DNA of 40,421 bases from positions 1-40,421 of the forward strand of contig JASLPY010000049.1 in assembly GCA_030744755.1 (NCBI GenBank), written 5' to 3'. This stretch comes from Kiritimatiellia bacterium. Its GTDB lineage: Bacteria > Verrucomicrobiota > Kiritimatiellia > UBA8416 > JADHWI01. Both the position numbers and the translations under genes were made by a program. Numbering within the stretch: the stretch's first letter is position 1; each line of letters opens with the position of its first letter. Positions 15,141 through 23,647 of this stretch are shown one piece after another. The notes below the pieces were generated by a model that saw nothing but the letters and a program-made list of their open reading frames with translations, was not told the DNA's origin and did no database searches.

Positions 15141-17753
15141 CTATTCTACCTCGATTCTGTAAAATACTTCAACGCTATCCGGCGCTGCAAGAGTAACCGT
15201 GTTGACCGGCTCCGTAGCTGGGATATCATTGGTTATTTCAGTCCATCCCCCCGCCAGCAGATTCGAACGAACCGCGACGGCATAAAGCCGCTCTTCCTCG
15301 CTGGTCCATTGCAGGACCACTTCATTGTTCGTCGCCCCGACCGAGAATGAAGTCACCTTCAGCAGGTCTAGCTCATCGTTTGGATCTGTGCCGGCCACCA
15401 GTTCGCCGTAATCCGACAACCCGTCTTCATCACTGTCATTCGTGGCGGTAGTCGACAGGTCGCCAAAATGGAACATCTCCCAATGGTCGGGCAGGGCATC
15501 TCCATCATCATCGCGGTCAAGGGACCACGACGAGAAATCCCCGGTTACCACGATTGCAAAGTCCTGCTCTGCTTCCGGGATTGCGTGTGGCCAGACCGAG
15601 ATCTCAACGATCCCTGTTGAGGGCGCTTGCCAGTTCACCTGCTCCACGTTGTTTGTCCGGTCGAAACCGCCGCCGTGATATGACCATCCGCCGGTCAATG
15701 CATTGCCTGCAAAAGAAAGAGAAGGCGCCCGCACAAGAAGATCCAGGTCGTTCACCAGTTGTTTGCCTGCCCCCGCAGTTGCAGGGTAGTCGGACCACAC
15801 GAGTGTGACTTTCAGCGGTTGACCCGTGGAAGTTACGTCAAGATACGCCTTGTAGGGTTCGTCTCCCGCCCCCGCAAACATAGGCGGCAGATCGTCAACG
15901 AACAGATTCTCCTGGGAGTTAGTGAACAGGAGTGTCTTGGAAAGATCGACTCTTCCCCAGCCCTGGTCGCGCGAAGGCGGACGCGCAGCGGCATTGAGCA
16001 TGTGCACGGAGCAGTTGATGAGAATGGCTTTCACGAGAGAAGCGCTCACATTCGTCATGCTGTTCGATGACTCGCGGGTTCCCGTCGGGTAGAATCCCTG
16101 CGCGAAGTAATCTCTCGTCAATGCCGCCATCCCCGCAACCATGGGAGAGGAGTAGCTCGTGCCGCTTCCCGTTGCGACATTGCAGTTGGTTGTCGTGATA
16201 TTCTTGTCCCCCAGCGCAGCTGTTACGTTATGCCCGGGAGCAGCAAGGTCCGGCTTAATGCGACCGTCAATGGCCCAACCCCTGCTCGAAAAGTAAACTA
16301 TCGATTCCTGGCCTGAGCCGGGAAGAGTTGCAGCCACGCTCAAACCGTTCTTGGCCGTGGACGGGCTTGAAACGGTGTTGTTGGCTGGCCCGGAATTGCC
16401 GGCTGCGCATACAACCAGGAACTCCTTGTTGGACCATGTGGACCAGTCCAGCTCGCGGCACGCTTCGGTGTAGGCATTGAGATTAGTGAACACCGCATTC
16501 TCGTTGTCACCCCAACTGTTGTTGTGGATCCTGGCTCCCTGGGCCTGGGCCTGGATGAGGGCCGGCAGAAAATTCGTTACGGGACACCCCAGGCCCGGCA
16601 AGTCGGCACAGTTATCTGTTGTGACGCCTCCGTCTTGAGTCACGAGTTTTGCTCCCGGCGCCATGCCGTTATAGACACTGGTCCCAAGCGGGTCATCTAT
16701 TCGCGAGCCGAGAGCGTGACCGGCAACCCTCGTGCCGTGACCGTGGGAGTCCCAGTCCAGTGGGTCCGCCGGGTCATCAGGGCCGTAAAGAAAATTCGCG
16801 GCTACGACTTTGCGCAGTGAAAGGTCGACGACCGTTCCGTTAATGCGATTCGTCGGAGGCAACGTGCCGTTAGTGTCGCGGAAGAAGCATGAGTCAATGT
16901 CGATCCCTGTATCGCAGACTGCAACAATCTGGTTGGACCCGTAGATTCCCTGCTCAAAGAACGGCGTCGACCCGTTGTACGACCCGGACTGCAGGATTGC
17001 CATTGAATTGATATTCATGAGCTTGGCCCCGGCCCCGCGCTCGACAAGCTGCACGTCCGGGTGTCGCGAAGTTAAGCTGAGAAATGGTTCCAGCATCTCC
17101 ACTGGTACGCGCCCGGCTATGTAGGCACTCGGGCCGGCAGTATGTTTCCCCAGGCTGTCGAATCCGGCCGCCGACAGTTCATCCAACAGCGGCAACGCGG
17201 ACTGGCCGCGCACGAGGTGCACATATACAGGGATTTCATCGCAGTCGCACGGCTCGTACATGCTCGGCGAAACACGCAGCTGAGCGTCAAAAGGTTTGAA
17301 AAACACGAGGCTGTTGGCAATCGCCTGTTTCCGGCGTTCGCCACCCGAGATCCTGGCTATCCAGCCTCGATCCGCAACATACGAAAGCAGCTCCACGCCA
17401 TCCGAAGCCATGGATGTCTTCGCCCCACGACCGAGTGCGCTGGAAAGACCGAGAAGAACCACCGCGCTTTCGTCTTCCGTCATGTCGGCGCAGAATTGCA
17501 GGAAAGCTGCACCGGCATCTTCTTCGGAAGAGAATTCGATACCATTGAACAGCACCGTCGAGCGACTTTCCCCGTTCCCGGTGGCTTCTGCAACCCATCT
17601 ACCCTTCCCCGATGGGGAAGGAAGCGTGACCGGCAGCGAGTGCCTCGAAATGCTCTTTGCGGCTGATGGTCGTTTCTTCATGGCTTGCGAAATCAAGAAC
17701 ATGCAACAAGCAACAGCCAACGAGAGCAGGAGCAGTTTCGTATGTGTCTTCAC
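15141..17753 (-). CDS. Secreted subtilisin-like serine protease (S8)
   Basis: An 870-residue exported protease. A signal peptide or anchor occupies residues 1-24, followed by a prodomain of about 240 residues. The catalytic triad is D281 (VCDTGID), H339 (DSHGHGTRVAGH) and S533 (GTSYSSPMVAG), with oxyanion N453 (AAGNSGP). A beta-sandwich, P-domain-like region follows, then calcium-binding repeats (DRDDDGDALPDHW, DSDEDGLSDYGE) and a C-terminal module ending FYRIEVE, homologous to that of the DUF11 proteins at 7142 and 9303. The start is GTG with GGAGG closely upstream. It lies downstream of tsaB on the same strand. The target is unknown. Confidence 0.92.
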   Translation of the reverse strand: MKTHTKLLLLSLAVACCMFLISQAMKKRPSAAKSISRHSLPVTLPSPSGKGRWVAEATGNGESRSTVLFNGIEFSSEEDAGAAFLQFCADMTEDESAVVLLGLSSALGRGAKTSMASDGVELLSYVADRGWIARISGGERRKQAIANSLVFFKPFDAQLRVSPSMYEPCDCDEIPVYVHLVRGQSALPLLDELSAAGFDSLGKHTAGPSAYIAGRVPVEMLEPFLSLTSRHPDVQLVERGAGAKLMNINSMAILQSGSYNGSTPFFEQGIYGSNQIVAVCDTGIDIDSCFFRDTNGTLPPTNRINGTVVDLSLRKVVAANFLYGPDDPADPLDWDSHGHGTRVAGHALGSRIDDPLGTSVYNGMAPGAKLVTQDGGVTTDNCADLPGLGCPVTNFLPALIQAQAQGARIHNNSWGDNENAVFTNLNAYTEACRELDWSTWSNKEFLVVCAAGNSGPANNTVSSPSTAKNGLSVAATLPGSGQESIVYFSSRGWAIDGRIKPDLAAPGHNVTAALGDKNITTTNCNVATGSGTSYSSPMVAGMAALTRDYFAQGFYPTGTRESSNSMTNVSASLVKAILINCSVHMLNAAARPPSRDQGWGRVDLSKTLLFTNSQENLFVDDLPPMFAGAGDEPYKAYLDVTSTGQPLKVTLVWSDYPATAGAGKQLVNDLDLLVRAPSLSFAGNALTGGWSYHGGGFDRTNNVEQVNWQAPSTGIVEISVWPHAIPEAEQDFAIVVTGDFSSWSLDRDDDGDALPDHWEMFHFGDLSTTATNDSDEDGLSDYGELVAGTDPNDELDLLKVTSFSVGATNNEVVLQWTSEEERLYAVAVRSNLLAGGWTEITNDIPATEPVNTVTLAAPDSVEVFYRIEVE

Positions 17754-17804
17754 TATCCTCCTACAATACTACCGTCGGGCAGAATCAGCCAAATGCGTGT
17801 GAGG

Positions 17805-18509
17805 TCATTCAAGTGCCTGTGGCCTTACGGCTGTCGCTGGTTCGACGAAGACCGGTGGATGCAGGTAGACTGGGACGGGGGGAGGGAGGGGAGAGTTCTG
17901 GTCAATACGCTCTGTCGCAATGATCCCCAGTGTTCTCGCTTCAGGCGTTACGGGTCCTTCCACAATGCAGATGCCGGGAACCTGCAACTCGCGGATGATA
18001 TCCCCGATACGGTGCCAGTCGGGAGAAGCGAGAACAGTCCCTTCGCTAAGGCGATCCGGCAGTTCCGCCGGCTCGATCAGAACCACGTCACCTATTGGCC
18101 TGGGAATGCCGTTCTTGACGGCAAAGTCGGCAAACCACAGTCGTTTTCGCCTGGCATCGCCGACGATCACAATACGATCCGCCCCGGCTTTGCTTTGCAG
18201 GACTGCCCGTGCCATGGTTTCCGTGCTTCCCACGCCAATCACAGGTTTCACATCAGGCATTGCCATGGCCTGGGTTGTGGCGATGGCGGAGCGCACTCCC
18301 GCAAAAGAACCGGGGCCGGTGCCGACGGCGAATGCGTCTATGCCGGCGACCGCGATGCCGGCGGCGTCGAGCAGCCTGGGCAGGCGTTTGAAGAGCTCCT
18401 GGTTGCGGGGACGATCCACTTCCCACTGAATCCCGGCAATGACGTCGGTGTCCTCAAGGAGCGCGGCACTGCTGCGGGCGGTTGACTGTTCTATGGCTAG
18501 GATTTTCAA
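17805..18509 (-). CDS. tsaB: tRNA threonylcarbamoyladenosine synthesis protein TsaB
   Basis: A 234-residue ASKHA-fold protein that partners TsaD in making the N6-threonylcarbamoyl group on A37 of tRNAs reading ANN codons. It starts MKILAIEQSTARSSAAL and has the hallmark GTGPGSFAGVRSAIATTQ (63-80). Length is typical. The C-terminal 25 residues are Pro-rich. tsaD is not in this window. Confidence 0.93.
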   Translation of the reverse strand: MKILAIEQSTARSSAALLEDTDVIAGIQWEVDRPRNQELFKRLPRLLDAAGIAVAGIDAFAVGTGPGSFAGVRSAIATTQAMAMPDVKPVIGVGSTETMARAVLQSKAGADRIVIVGDARRKRLWFADFAVKNGIPRPIGDVVLIEPAELPDRLSEGTVLASPDWHRIGDIIRELQVPGICIVEGPVTPEARTLGIIATERIDQNSPLPPPVPVYLHPPVFVEPATAVRPQALE

Positions 18510-18656
18510 TCTGAGACCAGACTAGCGGTGAGTATTGGCAAAAGAAAGTTTGAATTTCGGGCTGGCGAACGGGTATCTTCACAGATCGCTCTAGAACGGT
18601 ACTCTATACGTTGAATACAACCTTGGGTTTTCCAAGCAAAAAGGGAGAGAAAAAAA

Positions 18657-19340
18657 ATGGCGCTTAACATCGTTGAGAAGATTGATGATTCCGTCCGTGT
18701 GCAGAACGTTTTAGCCAGTGTGTCCGACAAGACCGGGCTCGAAGACCTGGTTCCCGGGCTCATTTCCGCGAATCCTGACGTAAAGATCTACTCTACGGGT
18801 GGAACCTATGCGAAGATCCGTGAGATTCTTGGCGAGGATAAGGCGGCGGAGAATCTCGTCGCCGTCTCAGAATATACCGGCCAGCCGGAGATGCAGGGCG
18901 GGCTTGTCAAGACGCTTGATTTTAAGATTTACCTGGGCCTACTGAGCGAAACATACAACGAGGCCCACAAAGAGGATCTCGGACGAGTTTCCGCAGTACC
19001 CATTGACATGGTTGTCGTGAATCTGTATCCGTTCAAAGAAACGGCAGCCCAACCGAATGTAACCGTTGAAATGGCGAGAACGAATATCGATATCGGCGGA
19101 CCTTGCATGGTGAGAGCTTCGGCGAAGAATTTCCTGCGGGTTGCATCTGTAACAGATCCGGCCGATTACCAGGGAATACTGGCAGAGCTGGACGCAAATG
19201 ATGCCTGCCTGTCCCTGGGGACAAGGTTCCATTTCGCGAAGAAGGCATTCACGCACACGGCGGAGTATGACACGGCAATATCGGCATTCCTGGGTCAACA
19301 GATCCCCGAGAATGTCGCGGGTTGTTATGAACTGATGTAA
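18657..19340 (+). CDS. Stand-alone IMP cyclohydrolase (PurH N-terminal domain)
   Basis: A 227-residue MGS-like protein matching only the N-terminal half of bifunctional PurH, which closes FAICAR to IMP in purine synthesis. Visible motifs are YSTGGTYAKI (45-54), PEMQGGLVKTLD (77-88), VNLYPF (121-126), NIDIGGPCMVRASAKNF (143-159) and the terminal FAKKAFTHTAEYDTAISAFL. The AICAR transformylase half is missing without any frameshift: the protein ends cleanly in a stop. The usual DGRVKTLHP is changed to GGLVKTLDF, losing the conserved Arg. Ribosome-binding site AAGGGAGAG precedes the ATG. It may be a true cyclohydrolase or a diverged relative. Confidence 0.8.
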   Translation: MALNIVEKIDDSVRVQNVLASVSDKTGLEDLVPGLISANPDVKIYSTGGTYAKIREILGEDKAAENLVAVSEYTGQPEMQGGLVKTLDFKIYLGLLSETYNEAHKEDLGRVSAVPIDMVVVNLYPFKETAAQPNVTVEMARTNIDIGGPCMVRASAKNFLRVASVTDPADYQGILAELDANDACLSLGTRFHFAKKAFTHTAEYDTAISAFLGQQIPENVAGCYELM

Positions 19341-19374
19341 ACAGGGTACCCACCAGGTTTCTGGAGTTGTTTCA

Positions 19375-19743
19375 ATGTTTGAAGTCAGCATCAAGTCTCA
19401 TTTCTCGGCCGCCCACCACTTGAAGGGCTACCCGGGAGCATGTGCATCTTTTCACGGGCACAACTGGGAGATCGAGGTATTCCTGCGAGGTTGCGATCTC
19501 GACGATACGGGTATACTGGTCGACTTTCGTGATCTCAAGGTGGCGATAGGGGCGGTGCTTGATGACATTGATCACGCGGATCTGAACGAGGTGGAAGCGT
19601 TCAAAGAACAGAACCCCACGTCGGAGAATATCGCCCGGTTCCTGTACGGTGAACTATCTTCGAAGCTGAACTGTGACCGCTACAATATAACGAAAGTCTC
19701 GGTCCATGAGACTCCAGGTACAACTGCTTCGTACTGGGAGTGA
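19375..19743 (+). CDS. queD: 6-carboxytetrahydropterin synthase QueD
   Basis: A 122-residue enzyme that converts dihydroneopterin triphosphate to 6-carboxytetrahydropterin in queuosine synthesis. Zinc ligands H14 (FSAAHHL), H27 and H29 (HGHN) are present, as are catalytic C23 in CASFHGH, H67 (DIDHADLN) and E112 (HETP). The spacing of C23 to HGH matches QueD rather than eukaryotic PTP synthase. GGAG lies about ten bases before the ATG. No other queuosine gene is adjacent. Confidence 0.93.
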   Translation: MFEVSIKSHFSAAHHLKGYPGACASFHGHNWEIEVFLRGCDLDDTGILVDFRDLKVAIGAVLDDIDHADLNEVEAFKEQNPTSENIARFLYGELSSKLNCDRYNITKVSVHETPGTTASYWE

Positions 19744-19776
19744 GTTTCCGTAGGGAAGAGGAACCGTGAAAACAGT

Positions 19777-20736
19777 ATGATAGATCTCCATGTGCATTCA
19801 ACGTTTTCAGACGGCAGCATGACGCCTGAGGAACTCGTGGATCTTGCGATGAAGTGCGGGCTGAGCGCGCTTGCCTTGACCGACCATGACACCACCGAAG
19901 GGATCGAGAGTCTTCTCGAAGCTGGGGAGCGTGCGTGCCGGGATAGTGAGTCCGGCAACAGGACACTCACCTGTATTCCGGGCGTGGAGATGAGCGTGGC
20001 CGTGGAACGCGGTACGATGCATATTCTTGGGTACTTCATTGATGCCGGCAACAGGGAGCTAGAGTCCCTGCTGGCGAGGGTTCGCGGCGGAAGGAATGAA
20101 CGCAACGAGAAGATTCTGTCCAGGCTCTGCGAGCTTGGTTTGTCGCTGGAGATGAGCGAAGTGCTGGGGTTTGCCGGGGACGGCGTGGTAGGGCGACCAC
20201 ATTTTGCCAGGGCTCTTGTTGAAAAGGAATATGTCAAATCCCACCAGGCGGCCTTCGAAAAGTACCTTGCAAAGGGTCGGCCGGCTTACGTTGACAGGTA
20301 TCGACCCGATGCGAGGGAAAGCATCGAAGTGATTTCCAATGCCGGCGGCGTGCCGGCAGTCTCGCACCCCTCAACGTTGGGCTTGGGACCAAAGGCGCTC
20401 AGAGTGGTGTTGGAAGAACTGATAGGAGCAGGTCTGCAAGGCATTGAAGCCTACTACTCGGAGCACAGCCCGGAGGTGGAACGTAAGTACGTGGAGCTGG
20501 CCGACAGCCTGGGCCTCGTTGCAACCGGGGGCTCGGATTTCCATGGTGATCTCAATCCGGCTATAAGGCTGGGCCGCGGATTCGGCAGGCTGCGCGTGCC
20601 GGATAGTGTGGTTGATGAGCTCAGGGAGAGGAAAGTCTCTCGCAGAGACGCCCCGCAGGAGGCGGGGCGGGCTCGGCTGATCCGGCCCGCAGAGATCGCG
20701 GAGGGAAGAGATGGTTGCCCGGCGAGAGAGCGGTGA
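19777..20736 (+). CDS. PHP-domain phosphoesterase (RNase AM/YciV-like)
   Basis: A 319-residue PHP-domain metal-dependent phosphoesterase. Related proteins hydrolyse 3',5'-nucleoside bisphosphates or trim RNA 5' ends. Metal-binding motifs are DLHVHS (3-8), SDG (11-13), TDHDT (35-39), GVEMS, AVSHPSTLG and GGSDFHGD. The core ends near residue 284. The last 35 residues (Arg/Ala-rich) are encoded by a two-hairpin repeat at 20635-20669 and its flank, and look like an acquired extension. The stop lies five bases before the fmt start. Confidence 0.88.
   Translation: MIDLHVHSTFSDGSMTPEELVDLAMKCGLSALALTDHDTTEGIESLLEAGERACRDSESGNRTLTCIPGVEMSVAVERGTMHILGYFIDAGNRELESLLARVRGGRNERNEKILSRLCELGLSLEMSEVLGFAGDGVVGRPHFARALVEKEYVKSHQAAFEKYLAKGRPAYVDRYRPDARESIEVISNAGGVPAVSHPSTLGLGPKALRVVLEELIGAGLQGIEAYYSEHSPEVERKYVELADSLGLVATGGSDFHGDLNPAIRLGRGFGRLRVPDSVVDELRERKVSRRDAPQEAGRARLIRPAEIAEGRDGCPARER
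20635..20669. repeat. Two-hairpin repeat inside the 3' end of the PHP gene
   Basis: GTCTCT/AGAGAC (20635-20640, 20644-20649) and CGCCCCGC/GCGGGGCG (20649-20656, 20662-20669) form two adjoining hairpins with loops of 3 and 5 bases. The frame stays open through them. The arrangement resembles the insert in the U32 gene at 4273. Confidence 0.65.
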
Positions 20737-20741
20737 ATGGT

Positions 20742-21671
20742 ATGCGAATTGTGTTTATGGGGGCGGCTGATCTTTCCTGTGATTGCCTGAACGCTCTGCT
20801 TGACGATGGACGGCACGAGGTCGTTGCAGTTGTGACACAGCCGGATCGCCCCAGCGGCCGGGACCTCAAGGTGCATCCATGTATCGTCAAGACACTTGCC
20901 GAACAGCGCGGTATTCCGGTTATGACCCCAATCAAGATCAATATGCCGGAAAGTACCGAGACCGTTCGTGAGTACAGGCCGGATATCGTAGTCGTGGTTG
21001 CTTACGGGCAGATATTGAACTCCACCTTGTTGGGACTACCCCAAAAGGGCTGCGTGAACATGCATTACTCGCTTCTGCCGAAATACCGTGGAGCCGCGCC
21101 TATTCACTGGGCCGTCGCGAACGGGGATTCCACAAGCGGTGTTACTGCCATGTACATGTCCGAAGGCATGGATGAAGGTGACATCATTGCGCAGGTTGAA
21201 ACACCAATCGAAAACGAGGATACCGCAGGGACGCTGCATGACAGGCTATCGGTTTTGGGGGCGGACCTTGCAGTGCGAGTTGTCTCGGATATCGGCAGGG
21301 GGACAGTCAATCGCACTCCCCAGAACAACGCCGCCGCATCCTACGCGCCCAAACTCAAGAAATCGAACGGTAGAATCGACTGGACCCGGTCGTCGGAAGA
21401 GATTTACAATCACGTTCGCGGTTTCAATCCATGGCCGGGGTGTTTCTGCACCCTACCCGGGGGGGCAACTCTGCGCATTCACAAGTGCAGAGCCGAGACC
21501 GACGGTGGCCATCCGGGAGAAGTGATGGACGCCGGTCGCGAAGGGCCATCAGTTGCCGCCGGAGAGGGATCTGTCAGGCTGCTGGAAGTGCAGCCGGAAG
21601 GTCGTCGCATCATGACAGGCGAAGCATATCTCTGCGGACACGGACTGAAGACGGGGGATCGCCTGCAGTAG
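20742..21671 (+). CDS. fmt: Methionyl-tRNA formyltransferase
   Basis: A 309-residue enzyme that formylates initiator methionyl-tRNA using 10-formyltetrahydrofolate. It begins MRIVFMGAADLS. The catalytic residues N106 and H108 lie in VNMHYSLLPKYRGAAPIHWA and D147 in MDEGDI. The C-terminal tRNA-binding domain starts near residue 205 (NGRIDWTRSSEEI) and has FNPWPG. An upstream TTG at 20715 would add nine residues; the ATG is preferred by alignment. No def gene is adjacent. The stop TAG is inside a small palindrome. Confidence 0.96.
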   Translation: MRIVFMGAADLSCDCLNALLDDGRHEVVAVVTQPDRPSGRDLKVHPCIVKTLAEQRGIPVMTPIKINMPESTETVREYRPDIVVVVAYGQILNSTLLGLPQKGCVNMHYSLLPKYRGAAPIHWAVANGDSTSGVTAMYMSEGMDEGDIIAQVETPIENEDTAGTLHDRLSVLGADLAVRVVSDIGRGTVNRTPQNNAAASYAPKLKKSNGRIDWTRSSEEIYNHVRGFNPWPGCFCTLPGGATLRIHKCRAETDGGHPGEVMDAGREGPSVAAGEGSVRLLEVQPEGRRIMTGEAYLCGHGLKTGDRLQ

Positions 21672-21772
21672 GCGGTCGAGCCTGTCGAAAGACGGAGAAC
21701 AGCCCTTACGGGCTTAACTACAAACAAGAGCTACAGCGAGAGGCACGTTTGTAGTCAACGCCGTAAGGCGTG
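21661..21772. repeat. Compound palindromes between fmt and aroB
   Basis: CGCCT/AGGCG (21661-21665, 21671-21675) spans the fmt stop. Further on, AGCCC/GGGCT (21702-21706, 21711-21715), ACTACAAAC/GTTTGTAGT (21718-21726, 21748-21756) and ACGCC/GGCGT (21759-21763, 21768-21772) occur in order. CCTTACGG of the first small hairpin is the reverse complement of CCGTAAGG of the last, so the block is also one large imperfect inverted repeat. Confidence 0.65.
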
Positions 21773-21830
21773 TTATCTTACAGAGTGGCGCTTGTCGTCA
21801 CGCTCGCAGGTTTTGGAAGGGCACTGGTCA

Positions 21831-22916
21831 ATGAACAGGACTGTCAGGGTAGATCTTAGCGATAGGTCTTACGACATCAGTATCGGGCACGACCTTGAGA
21901 TTGGCACTGCCGGAGCCATTCCGAAGAACTGCCGCGCGATGATCATTTCTGACAGCAACGTCGAGCCGCTCCACGGGGACTGGTGCAGGAAGAAGCTGGA
22001 CGAAAGTGGAATAGAGTCCGACACCCATGTTATTCCCGCCGGCGAGGAATCGAAGTCGCTGAACACAATGGCGGAGCTTTACGATCGTGCCGTTGACCTC
22101 CATCTCGACAGGAGCTCGCTGGTTGTCGCCCTCGGCGGCGGAGTTGTTGGCGATCTTGCCGGGTTCCTCGCGGCGACGTATTTGCGCGGCATCAGGCTGG
22201 TCCAGGTTCCGACGAGCCTGCTTGCCATGGTTGACAGCTCTGTCGGAGGAAAGACGGGAGTGAACCTGGCCAGGGGCAAGAACCTTGTGGGTTCTTTTTA
22301 TCAGCCGGTGGAAGTTGTCGTCGAGCTGTCGACACTGAAGACCCTGCCCGAGCGGGAGTACATATCAGGACTTGCGGAAGTCGTGAAATACGGTGTGATT
22401 CGTGACAAGGCACTCTTCGAGTCTCTCGAAGGCTGTGCAAGTGAACTGCTTTCCAGGAACATGGAGCTGCTCGTCGATATCGTGGCACGCTGTTGCGAAA
22501 TCAAGGCCGAGGTAGTAGGGGACGACGAAAGGGAGTCCGGCACCAGGGCCATACTGAATTTCGGGCACACGCTGGGTCATGCCATTGAGAACGTACTGGG
22601 CTATGGTGAGTGGCTGCATGGCGAGGCAGTTGCCGCGGGCATGGCTTATGCCACGAAGCTTTCGGAAAGAGTCCGGGGACTGAACTCCGACGAAAGCGCC
22701 CGAATCATAAGCCTGGTATCGGGTCTTGGTTTGCCTGCGGATTGGCACGGCCCCGGGGGAGATCTTGCCTGGCAGGCCCTCAGGAACGCCATGGCGACAG
22801 ACAAGAAGGCGATGGGTCGAATTCCGCGTTTCGTCCTCGCGGACACGATAGGGGAAGTGACGTTCGGGTGTGAGATTCCCGAAGACGTTTTGTGCGAGGC
22901 TTACGGAATGGACTGA
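21831..22916 (+). CDS. aroB: 3-dehydroquinate synthase
   Basis: A 361-residue NAD- and metal-dependent enzyme converting DAHP to 3-dehydroquinate in the shikimate pathway. Family motifs are GGGVVGDLAGF (102-112), VPTSLLAMVDSSVGGKTGVN (126-145), KTLPEREYISGLAEVVKYG, NFGHTLGHAIE and HGEAVAAGM; the last three contain the metal-binding Glu and His residues. The ATG at 21831 is preceded by GGAAGGG and fits the family N-terminus. An upstream frame from 21792 adds 13 residues without similarity. Confidence 0.96.
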   Translation: MNRTVRVDLSDRSYDISIGHDLEIGTAGAIPKNCRAMIISDSNVEPLHGDWCRKKLDESGIESDTHVIPAGEESKSLNTMAELYDRAVDLHLDRSSLVVALGGGVVGDLAGFLAATYLRGIRLVQVPTSLLAMVDSSVGGKTGVNLARGKNLVGSFYQPVEVVVELSTLKTLPEREYISGLAEVVKYGVIRDKALFESLEGCASELLSRNMELLVDIVARCCEIKAEVVGDDERESGTRAILNFGHTLGHAIENVLGYGEWLHGEAVAAGMAYATKLSERVRGLNSDESARIISLVSGLGLPADWHGPGGDLAWQALRNAMATDKKAMGRIPRFVLADTIGEVTFGCEIPEDVLCEAYGMD

Positions 22917-22929
22917 CTTGGAGGACGGT

Positions 22930-23526
22930 ATGGCCGGCGTTAATGAGTGGATAGCTCGTGAATACTTTGAGACCTTGGGATACCTGGTCTGCCAGCCCAG
23001 GAAATACACTGTGCCCGGGCGGCACAAGAAGGCATCCGAGGAGATTGACCTGGTAGTTCACAACGCGGCCATCGGTGAGCAGCAGATTCCAGGACACATA
23101 GTCTGGAGTTCAGCCGATCTCAAGAACGTGTCGCGGGCGATCGTGGGTGTTCGCGGATGGCACACGGAACGTTTCTATGCCTCTACCTTCGAACAGACGC
23201 CGGAAATTCTGCGTTTCGTTGAACCAGATTCAATCGCGTTTGCATCAAAGATCCTGGGGTCTGACTCCATGGCAAAAATACTTTGCCTGCCACGCCTGCC
23301 GGCGTCTGGTGAGCTGGAAGATAAAATCATTGATGTCCTTAAAGAAAAAGGCATTGATGGAGTCATAACCTTTCGGACCATGCTCTCCGAACTGATAGCG
23401 GGAGTCGAGACCCACAGGAACTACGAGAAGTCAGATCTGCTGCAGGTCATAAGGCTTCTTAAGAACTATGATTTTCTCAAGGACAGTCAGCTTGAACTGT
23501 TCGAGAGGAAGAAACGGAAGTCGTAG
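22930..23526 (+). CDS. Unknown protein with nuclease-like N-terminus
   Basis: A 198-residue soluble protein that I cannot assign to a named family. The N-terminal part, NEWIAREYFETLGYLV followed about 25 residues later by EEIDLVVHN, resembles the first helix and acidic strand of PD-(D/E)xK nuclease folds, but a clear E-x-K is not seen. The middle contains AIVGVRGWHTERF. The C-terminal third is helical and ends in basic residues (ERKKRKS). It starts 13 bases after aroB and could share its transcript. Confidence 0.6.
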   Translation: MAGVNEWIAREYFETLGYLVCQPRKYTVPGRHKKASEEIDLVVHNAAIGEQQIPGHIVWSSADLKNVSRAIVGVRGWHTERFYASTFEQTPEILRFVEPDSIAFASKILGSDSMAKILCLPRLPASGELEDKIIDVLKEKGIDGVITFRTMLSELIAGVETHRNYEKSDLLQVIRLLKNYDFLKDSQLELFERKKRKS

Positions 23527-23533
23527 TAGAGTC

Positions 23534-23582
23534 AACGCCCGACGTTCAACGCCCAACGCCCGACGCCCAACATCCAACGCCC
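23534..23582. repeat. Heptamer tandem repeat (7 units)
   Basis: Seven contiguous 7-bp units follow the pattern AACGCCC with variants GACGTTC, GACGCCC and AACATCC. The array lies between convergent genes. It is the same family as the arrays at 35481 and 35656. Confidence 0.8.
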
Positions 23583-23647
23583 AAGTATGGGGAGGGAGAA
23601 CGCACCCCCAACAGCCAGGTAAGATTCCCTAAAGGGCGAGGAAGTCT

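Noticed and set aside
19341..19374. preQ1 riboswitch before queD
   Set aside because: The gap is only 34 bases and lacks the expected C-rich loop and A-rich tail.
23534..23582. CRISPR array
   Set aside because: Units are 7 bp with no spacers and no cas genes nearby.
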